Positions 1-6,855 of a stretch of DNA of 6,917 nucleotides are shown piece after piece. The notes beneath the pieces are model-generated. The model had not been told where the DNA came from, searched no databases, and worked only from the letters and a program-made list of their open reading frames with translations. The DNA is from Deltaproteobacteria bacterium. Its GTDB lineage: Bacteria; Desulfobacterota; Desulfuromonadia; Desulfuromonadales; BM103. The stretch's first letter is position 1. Each line of letters starts with the position of its first letter. The stretch lies in contig SBFN01000198.1 of NCBI GenBank assembly GCA_006226895.1, positions 1 to 6,917 of the forward strand, given 5' to 3'. Position numbers and translations under genes: made by a program.

Positions 1-290
1 TGGAAGGCACCGGCAGCAAAAAGTCCAGCAAAGATCAATCCGATGCTCGAAGATGTTATTTCACCAAAGGCGGAAATTCGTAGGAGCCTGCCCTTGGGTA
101 CAACGTAATCATTACGACTATTTGCAATATTGTCCGTGGCTATGAGCTGCATCCCACGACTCAGGTCAACGTCAAACAAATAGGCTGAACAATGAGAACA
201 GCGATGTATGGCAGAGAAAGCTTTTGAAGCTTTGCTTGCAACCTCCGAAATAACAGGGAAACCCTTATCGCATGAACAATTCTGCAACAT
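1..290 (-). CDS. Unrecognised small cysteine-pair protein with possible C-terminal membrane segment (partial, C-terminus off window)
   Basis: An open frame runs from an ATG at 290 leftward to the window edge: 96 codons without a stop, with an in-frame TAG two codons upstream of the ATG, so this is the most upstream ATG possible. The visible part has C5 and C7 near the N-terminus and C31-S-H-C34, a spacing compatible with a split zinc-binding (zinc-ribbon-like) fold. The middle is polar, and residues about 82-96 turn hydrophobic (GLIFAGLFAAGAF), suggesting the start of a transmembrane helix. I do not recognise the family. The ribosome site is weak (an AGG only a few bases before the ATG). It lies 118 bp downstream of another small cysteine-pair gene on the same strand and may be co-transcribed with it. 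That the frame is real is inferred from its openness and cysteine pattern; the function is unknown. Confidence 0.55.
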   Translation of the reverse strand, partial: MLQNCSCDKGFPVISEVASKASKAFSAIHRCSHCSAYLFDVDLSRGMQLIATDNIANSRNDYVVPKGRLLRISAFGEITSSSIGLIFAGLFAAGAF

Positions 291-408
291 AACCTAATCT
301 ACCGAGAGTTACCGGGCTGCTTCCCCGAGCCTTCTACAGAGGGATAAACTCAACTTTATCACTCAAGCTTCCATCCATGATTGCCGAGACCTGAGACTGT
401 CAAGAACA
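291..408. other. Spacer between the two small cysteine-pair genes
   Basis: No convincing gene is seen in this 118-bp gap. It contains one perfect 6-bp inverted repeat, GATAAA at 343-348 and TTTATC at 355-360, with a 6-nt loop. The stem is AT-rich and lacks a T-run, so it is not a good intrinsic terminator. Its role, if any, is unknown. Confidence 0.4.
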
Positions 409-582
409 CTAGCAAATGGAGGAGTCGTCAAATGTCACAACAAAATCCCTGTCGCAGCATAGGCAGGTCGCTATAACGCTTTTCTCAAACTTATAACCAA
501 AACTCAAAAAGTAATTTAACGGGACATTATTGATAGTCTCGCATTTATCACACATTGCAGTCACAGCTCTTGTCTCTAACAT
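409..582 (-). CDS. Unrecognised 57-aa zinc-ribbon-like protein
   Basis: This is a 57-residue frame starting at the ATG at 582-580 and ending with TAG at 409-411. The start was chosen because AAGGA (595-591) lies 8 nt upstream. An upstream in-frame ATG at 600 and a TTG at 603 have no such site. The protein carries C11-D-K-C14 and C40-L-C42-C43, two cysteine pairs about 26 residues apart with a hydrophobic/aromatic stretch between (LNYFLSFGYKF), plus a last-residue C57. This is the layout of a small zinc ribbon, where four cysteines bind one metal. I cannot assign a family. A zinc-binding adaptor or nucleic-acid or protein-binding role would be a guess. It is followed on the same strand by another small protein with two cysteine pairs (start at 290), so the two may form a small operon. 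Confidence 0.6.
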   Translation of the reverse strand: MLETRAVTAMCDKCETINNVPLNYFLSFGYKFEKSVIATCLCCDRDFVVTFDDSSIC

Positions 583-867
583 CGCATCCGTCCTTACCAT
601 CAAGGTTTCAATTCTTCACAATATACCAAGAACATCTCAAAAAAATCTCACAACCAGCTCATCACCAAACGACAGCCTAGAGGTTAATGCTCTAATCATC
701 TTCCGCAACTTGCGGGCTTTTGCTTAACTCTGCCTGCTCTTTTCCCGGCCTATGTCTCCTGAGCGAGCTTTTCAAAACGCTGCCTCCCAAGGATCGGCCT
801 TGAGTATTGGTAATTATCCATGTTAAGTTTCGTCGCCTCTTCGACACCTGAGCTGTAAAGAAACTAT
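583..867. other. Intergenic region between divergent genes, no gene seen
   Basis: This 285-bp divergent spacer must hold the promoters for the small minus-strand genes and for the DUF554 gene, but I cannot assign them with confidence. It contains a short hairpin at 703-715 (CCGCA, 3-nt loop, TGCGG) followed by TTTT at 718-721, which would be a weak plus-strand terminator with no obvious gene to end. A second small hairpin lies at 788-802 (CAAGG, 5-nt loop, CCTTG) and a 4-bp one at 832-845. No tRNA-like cloverleaf or protein frame with a ribosome site was found. Confidence 0.5.
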
Positions 868-1541
868 ATGATTTTGCATGGGACTTTCGTCAACATAGGC
901 GCAGTGATTGCCGGCTGCCTGATCGGCCGATTGGCCGGTCGCTACCTCTCGACCAGGATGCGTCAAACCCTGATCTGGCGGTGCTACTGATCGGCCTGCA
1001 ACTAGCCCTGCAAAGCAAGCAACTCATGATCGTCATCGGTGGGCTGATCTTTGGTGGCCTGATCGGCGAACTGATTGGCATAGAAAAACGGCTGGAAGAG
1101 TTCGGGGAGCGCCTGCAGAAACGTTTCTCAGGAATGGGCAAGATCGCAGAGGGCTTTGTAACTGCGAGTCTGCTTTATTGCGTCGGCGCCATGGCAATCA
1201 TGGGTGCACTACAGGACGGCTTGGGTGGTCCGCCGACAATCCTGTATGCAAAAGCAGCTCTTGACGGCGTAGCCTCCATCGCCCTGACTTCGACTCTCGG
1301 CATCGGGGTCATCTTTTCCGTAATTCCACTCTTGCTTTACCAGGGTGGCATTACCCTGGCCGCAGAGCTTGCTGAAACCATTCTGACCGAACCGGTTATT
1401 ACCGAAATGAATGCTGTCGGTGGCTTACTGATTGTCGCCATCGCTATCGACTTGATGGGCATCAAGCGATTGCCTGTGGGGAATCTGCTGCCTGCGGTGT
1501 TTGTGGTGGTAGCGCTGCTTTGGGGGTTTGGGATGGCCTGA
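868..1541 (+). pseudogene. DUF554-family membrane protein, frameshifted by an apparent 13-nt deletion
   Basis: DUF554 proteins are multi-helix inner-membrane proteins of unproven function, usually about 225-235 aa. The N-terminal part starts at ATG 868 with a weak AAAGA about 6 nt upstream. It reads M-I-L-H-G-T-F-V-N-I-G-A-V-I-A-G, typical of the family start, but this frame ends at TGA 988-990 after 40 codons. From about 976 a different frame continues (L-A-V-L-L-I-G-L-Q-L-A-L...) to TGA at 1541, with family hallmarks such as GFVTASLLYCVGAMAIMGALQDG and ILYAKAALDGVASIA (split here at natural breaks). Between the R-Q-T-L at the end of frame one and the L-A-V-L of frame two, family members normally have about five residues (M-Q-G-L-G-like); here only 2 nt remain, implying loss of 13 nt. 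GTG 981 could start the second part but has no ribosome site. The gene converges on the kinase gene, with 24 bp between their ends. Confidence is high for the family and good for the disruption; a sequencing error cannot be excluded. Confidence 0.8.
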
Positions 1542-1565
1542 TTGAAGCTCGTACAATAGCCGGAT

Positions 1566-3860
1566 TTAGCCTGCTTTATCTTTCTCGGCAGAACCAGGCA
1601 AAGCCCCGATTGGCGGCACTACCGGCAATGAAACAACAAAGCGCGCACCTTTTTCACTGTTGACAACCTCAATCTGACCGTGATGATGCTCAATAATCCG
1701 GTGAGAAATAGAAAGCCCCAGCCCGGTGCCTTTGGCGAATGTCGAAAAAAACGGATTGAAGATATTTCGCATCACTTCAGGACTGATTCCTCCTCCGGTA
1801 TCCTTAACTTCGACCACCACGGCTTTGTCACCACGCAAAGACCCGGTTCTCGCACTAACAGTAAGAACTCCGCCATCGTTCATCACCTGACGAGCGTTGA
1901 TTGTCAAGTTCAGAAAGACTTGGCGCAATTGCCGATAATCACCGAGGATCACGGGAAGTCTATCGGCCAAAGCATAATCAAGCTTAATACCTTGCCGCTG
2001 AAAATGGTCATCTTCGAGATCAAAGACCTCTTGCAGAACCTTCTTTAGGTTGCACTCTTCAAAACAAACCAACTGTTTTTTACTGAAAGAGAGAATGTTG
2101 CCGAGCATCTCCTCCATACGTTTGACCTCGCGCGCTATGATCGCGGCGTATTCGTTAGCTTTTGGCTCTTGCAGTTCTTGTTTGGTGAGGCGCTGAGCAA
2201 AACCTCCGATGGAGACCAGTGGGTTTCGCAGTTCATGGGCGACCTGTGCGGCCATTTCGCCAAGAACGGCCATCTTTTCACCATGGATCAGCTGTTCCTG
2301 GATATCCTGCAAATTAGCGTGAGCCATTTCCAGCCGCTTTACCAGGCTGGCATTGCCCAGAGCCGACCCCGCCTGGCTGGCAAAAAGTTCCAGAAAGCGC
2401 TTCCGCGTCGGCGGGATCTCCTGCAGGCTAAAAGGGTTATCAACCAGCAGGACGCCGAGGACCTGGTCACGTCCGGCTAGCGGGGCACAAGCGTAGGGCC
2501 CCAACTCAAGGGCTTCTGATAGCTGGCGACCACCCGCTGGTTCTCCGTCAGGGTCGGCCACCAGAACGACTTCTGCAGAAAGAAAAGCCTTGGCCAGAGC
2601 ATTGTCATCAGCCTTAAGATGGAGACGTTGCTTGACCACTTTTTGGTTAAATTTATCTCTTCTTTGCGCCTCACGAGACGGCTCGTCCAGATGCAGCTGA
2701 TCCCACGCCAGGTGGTCCTCTCCTGCCGGCAGGACCAAAGAAGCCATATCGAGAGAGACTCCCAGCATCCCCTGCAGCATGCCCGTTCGCTTGTTGACCG
2801 TAAAAAGCGTTGCCCTTTCAAAACCACCCGCTTCGACGCCCGTTGCCGCAGAGAGCGTCAGGTGGGCCAATTCGTCCAGGTTGAGTGTACTGTGCATGGC
2901 CCTGGACATGCGGTAGAGCAACGACGCTTCCTGATGGGCGACTTCCTGCTTCTTTTCAGCAATCACACGTCGCTGCAGTTCCTGATTCAACTCTTCATAG
3001 GACTGCTCGACATCTTTGAAAAGAGTCGCAAAAGGAGAGCGGAGGGTTCCTTCAACCATGACGTAATAAACAAGGACAGCACTACCCAGTTTGCAATAGT
3101 GACCGAGTGAATGGATGAAGCCATAGGCACCCGCATCAAGGATGACTATCAACTCCGACAGGGTACTCATGAAGATTGCCAGGGAGAACAAAACCGTGAG
3201 ATGTTGAGTCAGGTATTGTCTACGGAACACAAGCAAAAACGCCGACAGACAGAATAAGCCGATGAGGGCATATTCAAAATTCACCTTGAAGCGAGAGAAG
3301 CCTTGTCCTTCTACAAAACAGCTCGGGAAGATTTCAATCGGCCACACCAGTGCCAGGCAGCCAATGCCGCTTAGCAGGAACCCAAACAGCCACTCCTTGT
3401 CGGTAAAATAATCTCTTCGGCCCAGGCTGAAGATCGCGCACAGAAAAGCAAAGGCACCCAGAGTTCTGGCGATTAACCACATTTGAGCGGTCATATCGGG
3501 GCTGAGTGCGGAGGCAGTCGGCACGCTTTGTGAGGCTAACAGCAGCAGAAGATCAACCAACCCTGCTACAAAAAAACCGACACCCAAGATCAGAAAGAAT
3601 TGCCTGCGCACCAGTTGCCGGGTGTTCCACCCGATCAGGAAGACTGCGACCAACAATATAATACTGGCGATTTCTACCAGGGCATGAGCCAGCGGCAGAC
3701 TAAAACGACCGAGCAAAACAAGAAAAAGGCCGACCGACATAAAAGATGTCAGCGCGGCCTTAAGAGATAAGCGAGGGAGTATTGAAGAAAAATCTATGAC
3801 AGAGGGGCGCTGTTGCTGAGCCTCTGCGTCGCTGAGTGGTCTAGATTGATCGACCGGCAT
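1566..3860 (-). CDS. Membrane sensor histidine kinase, MASE3-GAF-HisKA-HATPase
   Basis: This 764-aa protein autophosphorylates on histidine and should pass phosphate to a response regulator not present here. Residues about 33-270 form seven or eight membrane helices and match the MASE3 sensory domain pattern (LVEIASIILL near 61, AQMWLIARTL near 125, CFVEGQGFSRFKV near 181, LGHYCKLGSA near 252). A coiled linker follows (about 284-312), then a GAF domain (about 325-505) for small-molecule or redox sensing. The HisKA H-box is VAHELRNPL with His542. The ATPase domain has the N-box (N651 and N655), G1 DTGGG at 687-691, the F-box FNPFF at 701-705 and G2 GTGLGL at 711-716, so all catalytic boxes are intact. 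There is no receiver domain. The start is supported by GGAGGAGGT just before ATG 3860. It lies 34 bp behind the DksA-type gene with no terminator between, so co-transcription is likely. The ligand and partner are unknown. Confidence 0.95.
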   Translation of the reverse strand: MPVDQSRPLSDAEAQQQRPSVIDFSSILPRLSLKAALTSFMSVGLFLVLLGRFSLPLAHALVEIASIILLVAVFLIGWNTRQLVRRQFFLILGVGFFVAGLVDLLLLLASQSVPTASALSPDMTAQMWLIARTLGAFAFLCAIFSLGRRDYFTDKEWLFGFLLSGIGCLALVWPIEIFPSCFVEGQGFSRFKVNFEYALIGLFCLSAFLLVFRRQYLTQHLTVLFSLAIFMSTLSELIVILDAGAYGFIHSLGHYCKLGSAVLVYYVMVEGTLRSPFATLFKDVEQSYEELNQELQRRVIAEKKQEVAHQEASLLYRMSRAMHSTLNLDELAHLTLSAATGVEAGGFERATLFTVNKRTGMLQGMLGVSLDMASLVLPAGEDHLAWDQLHLDEPSREAQRRDKFNQKVVKQRLHLKADDNALAKAFLSAEVVLVADPDGEPAGGRQLSEALELGPYACAPLAGRDQVLGVLLVDNPFSLQEIPPTRKRFLELFASQAGSALGNASLVKRLEMAHANLQDIQEQLIHGEKMAVLGEMAAQVAHELRNPLVSIGGFAQRLTKQELQEPKANEYAAIIAREVKRMEEMLGNILSFSKKQLVCFEECNLKKVLQEVFDLEDDHFQRQGIKLDYALADRLPVILGDYRQLRQVFLNLTINARQVMNDGGVLTVSARTGSLRGDKAVVVEVKDTGGGISPEVMRNIFNPFFSTFAKGTGLGLSISHRIIEHHHGQIEVVNSEKGARFVVSLPVVPPIGALPGSAEKDKAG

Positions 3861-3894
3861 GACCTCCTCCTGTCTGCCGGTGAAGACTGGGAGA

Positions 3895-4251
3895 TCAGCC
3901 GATTTTTTCCTGGCGCTCCTGCTCAGTCTTGCACTCGATGCACAAGGTGGTAACCGGTCTTGCCCTCAGGCGCGCGTCACCGATCTGGTCACCGCAATCT
4001 TCACATTCACCAAACTCTCCGGCTTCAATGCGATCGAGCGCCTCGCGGATTTTGCCTATCAGGCGGCGCTCGCGATCACGGATACGCAACTCGAAATTGC
4101 GATCAGACTCCAACGATGCACGATCCGTAGGATCGGGGAAGTTGGTCTTTTCGTCAGTCATCTCTGAAACCGTCTTGCCGGCATCGTGTAACAACTGATC
4201 CAACTGTTCCTGAAGGAGCTCCTGGAACTCCTCCAACTTCTTTTTATTCAT
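3895..4251 (-). CDS. dksA: DksA/TraR-family zinc-finger transcription factor
   Basis: This 118-aa protein is of the DksA type, which binds in the RNA polymerase secondary channel and, with ppGpp, adjusts initiation at stringent-response promoters. The N-terminal two thirds is charged and helical (coiled-coil). The tip motif D-x-x-D-x-A appears as D40-P-T-D43-R-A45. A four-cysteine zinc finger follows: C83-E-D-C86 and C104-I-E-C107. It is shorter than E. coli DksA (151 aa), mainly at the N-terminus, as is usual for shorter members of the family. ATG 4251 is preceded by GAGGAG (4263-4258) with 6-nt spacing. It has its own putative promoter and lies directly upstream of the sensor kinase gene. 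The retained acidic tip residues argue for a true DksA-like activity; assignment to dksA rather than a paralogue (TraR/YbiI-like) cannot be settled from one locus. Confidence 0.9.
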   Translation of the reverse strand: MNKKKLEEFQELLQEQLDQLLHDAGKTVSEMTDEKTNFPDPTDRASLESDRNFELRIRDRERRLIGKIREALDRIEAGEFGECEDCGDQIGDARLRARPVTTLCIECKTEQERQEKIG

Positions 4252-4277
4252 ATAAAACTCCTCAACTGAACGGGCAC

Positions 4278-4306
4278 AAATTAAATGAATTTGATCAACA
4301 AGTCAA
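4278..4306 (-). promoter_or_regulatory. Putative sigma-70 promoter of the dksA-kinase unit
   Basis: Reading leftward, TTGACT (4306-4301) matches the -35 consensus at 5 of 6 positions. A 17-nt spacer and then TAATTT (4283-4278) give a poor -10 (3 of 6). The start of transcription would fall near 4271, leaving a leader of about 20 nt before the dksA ATG. The spacer contains the perfect 8-bp palindrome TTGATCAA (4291-4298), which could be an operator half or chance. This is an inference from consensus only. Confidence 0.4.
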
Positions 4307-4322
4307 CTTAAATGCCTGTCCA

Positions 4323-4841
4323 TCATCTAAACTGAGCAATCAACACATAGACCAGAGCAACAACGGCAAACCAAACCGTAAAAACATCAGCATGCCTGAG
4401 AGGCGGTTGCTTCGCCAGCTGCTGCGTTTCTTCGGTCACACATCCTTCGGGAACAGCGGCAATCAGACCTTCTAACAAAGCGGGAAAGTCCTGGTAGGAG
4501 TTGGAAATAATCAAAAATTCGTCAGGGCCTGCCATCAGCGTCAGGAACACCCGATTGCGAACCCGCACCGTCTCCAATGCAGTCACCTCGGAAAACAACA
4601 CCCGCCGCTGTCGAAAAGGCCGAAAGGCGGTCACACCGTCCTGATCAACGACCACGCGTCGGAACGCTGTCTCTACAAAGAGCACCACCAGGGGCATGAT
4701 CAGTCCGACCAGAATAATCACCTTGGCAGTCGCCTGACCCTGAACAAGGCAGACGATCAGCAAAACGGCTGTCAAAATAATCACCAGAGCCATCGGGAAA
4801 ACAAAAGTCCGGCGAATTATAAAGGTCCGTGTCGGATTCAC
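4323..4841 (-). CDS. Small membrane protein with bacterial PH-like domain, function unknown
   Basis: This 172-aa protein has two N-terminal membrane helices (about 13-33 and 39-59) and a soluble region of about 61-130. The soluble part looks like a bacterial PH fold, as in YdbS/YdbT-type proteins: a basic RR pair at 61-62, then alternating short strands ([25 protein letters not shown]) and a closing helix near 118-130. A third membrane helix lies at about 152-170. It is probably an inner-membrane protein, with the PH-like domain on one face. The GTG start at 4841 overlaps the moaC stop by four bases (GTGA), and GGGGAG lies about 9 nt upstream inside moaC, so translation is likely coupled to moaC. 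Nothing in it suggests a direct step in molybdopterin synthesis. The PH assignment is by pattern and needs a profile search. Confidence 0.75.
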   Translation of the reverse strand: MNPTRTFIIRRTFVFPMALVIILTAVLLIVCLVQGQATAKVIILVGLIMPLVVLFVETAFRRVVVDQDGVTAFRPFRQRRVLFSEVTALETVRVRNRVFLTLMAGPDEFLIISNSYQDFPALLEGLIAAVPEGCVTEETQQLAKQPPLRHADVFTVWFAVVALVYVLIAQFR

Positions 4842-5329
4842 TTGGCCGGCTCCCCGTGATTAACAAAGTGGCCGCTGCGACCACCTTTTTTTTCCGCCAA
4901 ACGTACATGATCAATCGTCATAGCTTTATCAACGGCCTTGCACATATCATAAATCGTCAAGGCGGCGACCGAAACGGCCGTCAAGGCTTCCATCTCTACA
5001 CCTGTCTGACCATTAACCTTGACCGTTGCTTCGATGCCGACAGTTGCATTGTCCCGCTCTGGAGTAAACTCAACAGTCACACTGTTGATCAGCAGAGGAT
5101 GACAAAGAGGGACCAAATCAGAGGTTTTCTTGGCCGCCATAATACCTGCCAGCCGGGCCACTGCGAAGACGTCACCCTTCTCTACCTTGTTCTCCAGAAT
5201 ACGCGCCAGGGTTTCCGGCTGCATCCTTACTTCACCGCGGGCAACAGCGATCCTGCGGGTGTTCTCTTTCTCACCCACGTCCACCATAATGGCCTTGCCT
5301 TCGCTATCGAAATGAGTCAACTCACTCAT
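4838..5329 (-). CDS. moaC: Cyclic pyranopterin monophosphate synthase MoaC
   Basis: MoaC converts 3',8-cyclo-7,8-dihydro-GTP, made by the radical SAM enzyme MoaA, into cyclic pyranopterin monophosphate, the first stable intermediate of molybdenum cofactor synthesis in the cytoplasm. The 163-aa product is of normal full length. Catalytic residues fall at the same numbers as in the E. coli enzyme: K51, C76-H77 in LCHPLL, E112 and E114 in [10 protein letters not shown]128 and K131 in [13 protein letters not shown] 5329 is preceded by GAGGA with 7-nt spacing. No other moa, mob or moe gene is in the window, so it is separated from the rest of the pathway. It overlaps the downstream PH-domain gene by 4 bp. 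Upstream is a 138-bp spacer holding heptad repeats and AT-rich sequence, which must carry any promoter of its own. Confidence 0.97.
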   Translation of the reverse strand: MSELTHFDSEGKAIMVDVGEKENTRRIAVARGEVRMQPETLARILENKVEKGDVFAVARLAGIMAAKKTSDLVPLCHPLLINSVTVEFTPERDNATVGIEATVKVNGQTGVEMEALTAVSVAALTIYDMCKAVDKAMTIDHVRLAEKKGGRSGHFVNHGEPAK

Positions 5330-5348
5330 CGCTCGTTCCTCGCTTTTT

Positions 5349-5376
5349 TGGCGCGTGGCGCGTGGCGCGTGGCGCG
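5349..5376. repeat. Heptanucleotide tandem repeat, four perfect copies of TGGCGCG
   Basis: Four uninterrupted 7-bp units occupy 28 bp: 5349-5355, 5356-5362, 5363-5369 and 5370-5376. On the minus strand the unit reads CGCGCCA. It lies in the 5' leader region of moaC, about 20 bp upstream of the ATG and just before its ribosome site. Copy number could change by slippage; since the tract is outside coding sequence, a change would alter leader length and structure rather than reading frame. Confidence 0.95.
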
Positions 5377-5451
5377 GGAGAATTTAGAGGAGCCGGGATC
5401 TCGACCCTGTCTATAATATATAGTCAAAAAAACCTATCTCTTATCACTTTT

Positions 5452-5467
5452 CGCACTACGCGCTACG
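5452..5467. repeat. Second, degenerate heptad tract (CGCACTA CGCGCTA CG), opposite orientation
   Basis: Two 7-bp units plus a two-base start of a third end exactly at the radA stop codon (5468). The consensus CGCRCTA differs by one or two bases from the CGCGCCA unit of the tract at 5349-5376, which lies on the other strand. The two tracts therefore face each other across about 75 bp. The tract is too short to be certain it is not chance. Confidence 0.5.
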
Positions 5468-6826
5468 TTAGTTAAACAAATATTCCATTGCCTCAGCGGC
5501 ACTGCGTACCCCGATCAACTTGATTCCTTTTGGCTTCTCAAGGTTTTTCAGGTTGCCTGCCGGCAACAGACAACAGTTGAAACCGAGTCGGGCCGCTTCA
5601 TTCACGCGCATCTCCGGACGGGAGACGGCACGCACCTCCCCGGTCAAGCCAACTTCACCAAACAACACGGTGCGCTCATCAATCGGCCGATTAAGATGAC
5701 TCGAAGCCAAAGCAGCAACCACACCAAGATCGACAGCTGGCTCGGCAAGTCGCACACCTCCGGCAACATTAACAAAAATATCCTGAGCCAACAGAGAGTA
5801 GCCAACCTTCTTTTCCAGCACCGCCACCAACAGCGATACCCGGTTGGAATCTATCCCCATCGCCGTGCGCCGTGGATTACCATGAGCGGTACCAGAAACC
5901 AGCGCCTGCAACTCCACCAGGATCGGCCTTGTCCCTTCAATGGCGGGAACAACGATACTTCCGGCAGCATCTTCCGGGCGTTCCGCCAGGAACAGCTCCG
6001 AAGGATTCGGCACCTCGCTCAAGCCGGCGTCCTTCATTTCAAAGACACCGATCTCGTTGGTTGAACCAAAGCGGTTTTTGACCGCGCGCAGGATCCGGTA
6101 AGGGTGTCCGGCATCACCTTCGAAATAAAGCACCGTATCGACCATATGTTCGAGCATGCGCGGTCCTGCAATCGAACCGTCCTTGGTCACATGTCCAACA
6201 ATGAAGGTCGGGATATCTTCCCCCTTGGCCAGATGCATCAGCCGAGCGGCGCACTCGCGGACCTGACTGACGCTGCCCGGAGCCGATTCCAGGGCCGCCG
6301 TAAAAACCGTCTGGATCGAATCGACCACCAGAAAAGCAGGCTTAAGCTCTCTGACCCGTTCAAGGACGCCTTCCAGCGAAGTCTCTGCCAGCAGGTAGAG
6401 GTCTTCCGCAACCACGCCAAGACGCCCCGCACGCAGTTTAACCTGGCGGGTCGACTCTTCTGCAGTCACGTAAAGAACAGGGCCTGCCTTGGTCCAGCGT
6501 CCGGCCGCCTGCAGCAGCAAGGTTGACTTGCCGATACCGGGGTCGCCACCGATCAGGGTGAATGAGCCGGGCACAACACCACCACCGAGGACGCGGTCAA
6601 ATTCAGCGATGCCGCAATGCAATCGATCTTCGTCGGTCGAAGAGACCTCGGCAAGACGTACCGGGTTGCTTTCTGAGCGCAGAGGAACGATCTTGCCGCC
6701 CTTTTTAGCGACGGTCACAGTCTCTTCAACCAGGGAATTCCATTGACCACAATCAGGGCATTTGCCAAGCCACTTGGGGCTCTGCAAGCCGCACTGCTGA
6801 CAGCTGTAGATTGTTTTCTGCTTCAA
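5468..6826 (-). CDS. radA: DNA repair ATPase/branch migration protein RadA
   Basis: RadA (Sms) is a RecA-like hexameric ATPase that extends heteroduplex and helps process recombination intermediates. From the TTG at 6826 the product is 452 aa, normal for the family. It has an N-terminal C4 zinc finger (C9-Q-Q-C12, C23-P-D-C26), the Walker A GGDPGIGKST at 93-102, Walker B FLVVDS ending at about 170, the RadA signature KNRFG at 250-254, and a LonP-like C-terminal domain (about 285-452). The TTG start was chosen over in-frame GTG 6838 and TTG 6847 because TGAGG lies 6 nt upstream of it, the protein then begins M-K-Q-K-T-I-Y-S-C as is common in RadA, and the predicted transcription start (about 6849) leaves almost no leader for the upstream codons. 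It is the first gene of the leftward block in this window. Confidence 0.96.
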   Translation of the reverse strand: MKQKTIYSCQQCGLQSPKWLGKCPDCGQWNSLVEETVTVAKKGGKIVPLRSESNPVRLAEVSSTDEDRLHCGIAEFDRVLGGGVVPGSFTLIGGDPGIGKSTLLLQAAGRWTKAGPVLYVTAEESTRQVKLRAGRLGVVAEDLYLLAETSLEGVLERVRELKPAFLVVDSIQTVFTAALESAPGSVSQVRECAARLMHLAKGEDIPTFIVGHVTKDGSIAGPRMLEHMVDTVLYFEGDAGHPYRILRAVKNRFGSTNEIGVFEMKDAGLSEVPNPSELFLAERPEDAAGSIVVPAIEGTRPILVELQALVSGTAHGNPRRTAMGIDSNRVSLLVAVLEKKVGYSLLAQDIFVNVAGGVRLAEPAVDLGVVAALASSHLNRPIDERTVLFGEVGLTGEVRAVSRPEMRVNEAARLGFNCCLLPAGNLKNLEKPKGIKLIGVRSAAEAMEYLFN

Positions 6827-6855
6827 GGGGAGCCTCACTGTTTGCAAAAGAATTT

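Larger units (their letters stand above)
5330..5467. other. radA-moaC spacer with repeats and AT-rich core
   Basis: The 138-bp gap contains the moaC ribosome site, the two heptad tracts, and between them an AT-rich core with the near-palindrome CTATAATATATAG (5411-5423) followed by a run of seven A (T on the transcribed minus strand, 5426-5432). The palindrome could supply a -10 for moaC, but no good -35 lies at the right distance. No clear intrinsic terminator for radA is visible, so readthrough from radA into moaC is possible. Confidence 0.45.

Noticed and set aside
703..721. Hairpin followed by TTTT as an intrinsic terminator
   Set aside because: The stem is only 5 bp (6 with a wobble pair), the T-run is short and broken, and there is no plus-strand gene upstream for it to terminate.
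530..727. Plus-strand open frame of 65 codons overlapping the small zinc-ribbon gene
   Set aside because: It has no ribosome site and a composition of serine/asparagine/threonine-rich noise. The opposite strand has the cysteine pattern and a ribosome site.
800..828. TTGAGT and TTAAGT with 17-nt spacing as a promoter for the DUF554 gene
   Set aside because: The -10 matches only 3 of 6 positions; this is too weak to list as a feature.
868..1541. Programmed ribosomal frameshifting in the DUF554 gene
   Set aside because: There is no slippery heptamer at the junction, and the residues normally found there are absent, which fits a deletion better.
2619..3110. Plus-strand open frame of 163 codons opposite the kinase gene
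   Set aside because: It is a shadow of the kinase coding sequence, whose domains are continuous through this stretch.
4829..5416. Long plus-strand open frame of 195 codons opposite moaC
   Set aside because: It is antisense to a well-supported moaC with all catalytic residues. Its translation has no family character and no ribosome site of note.
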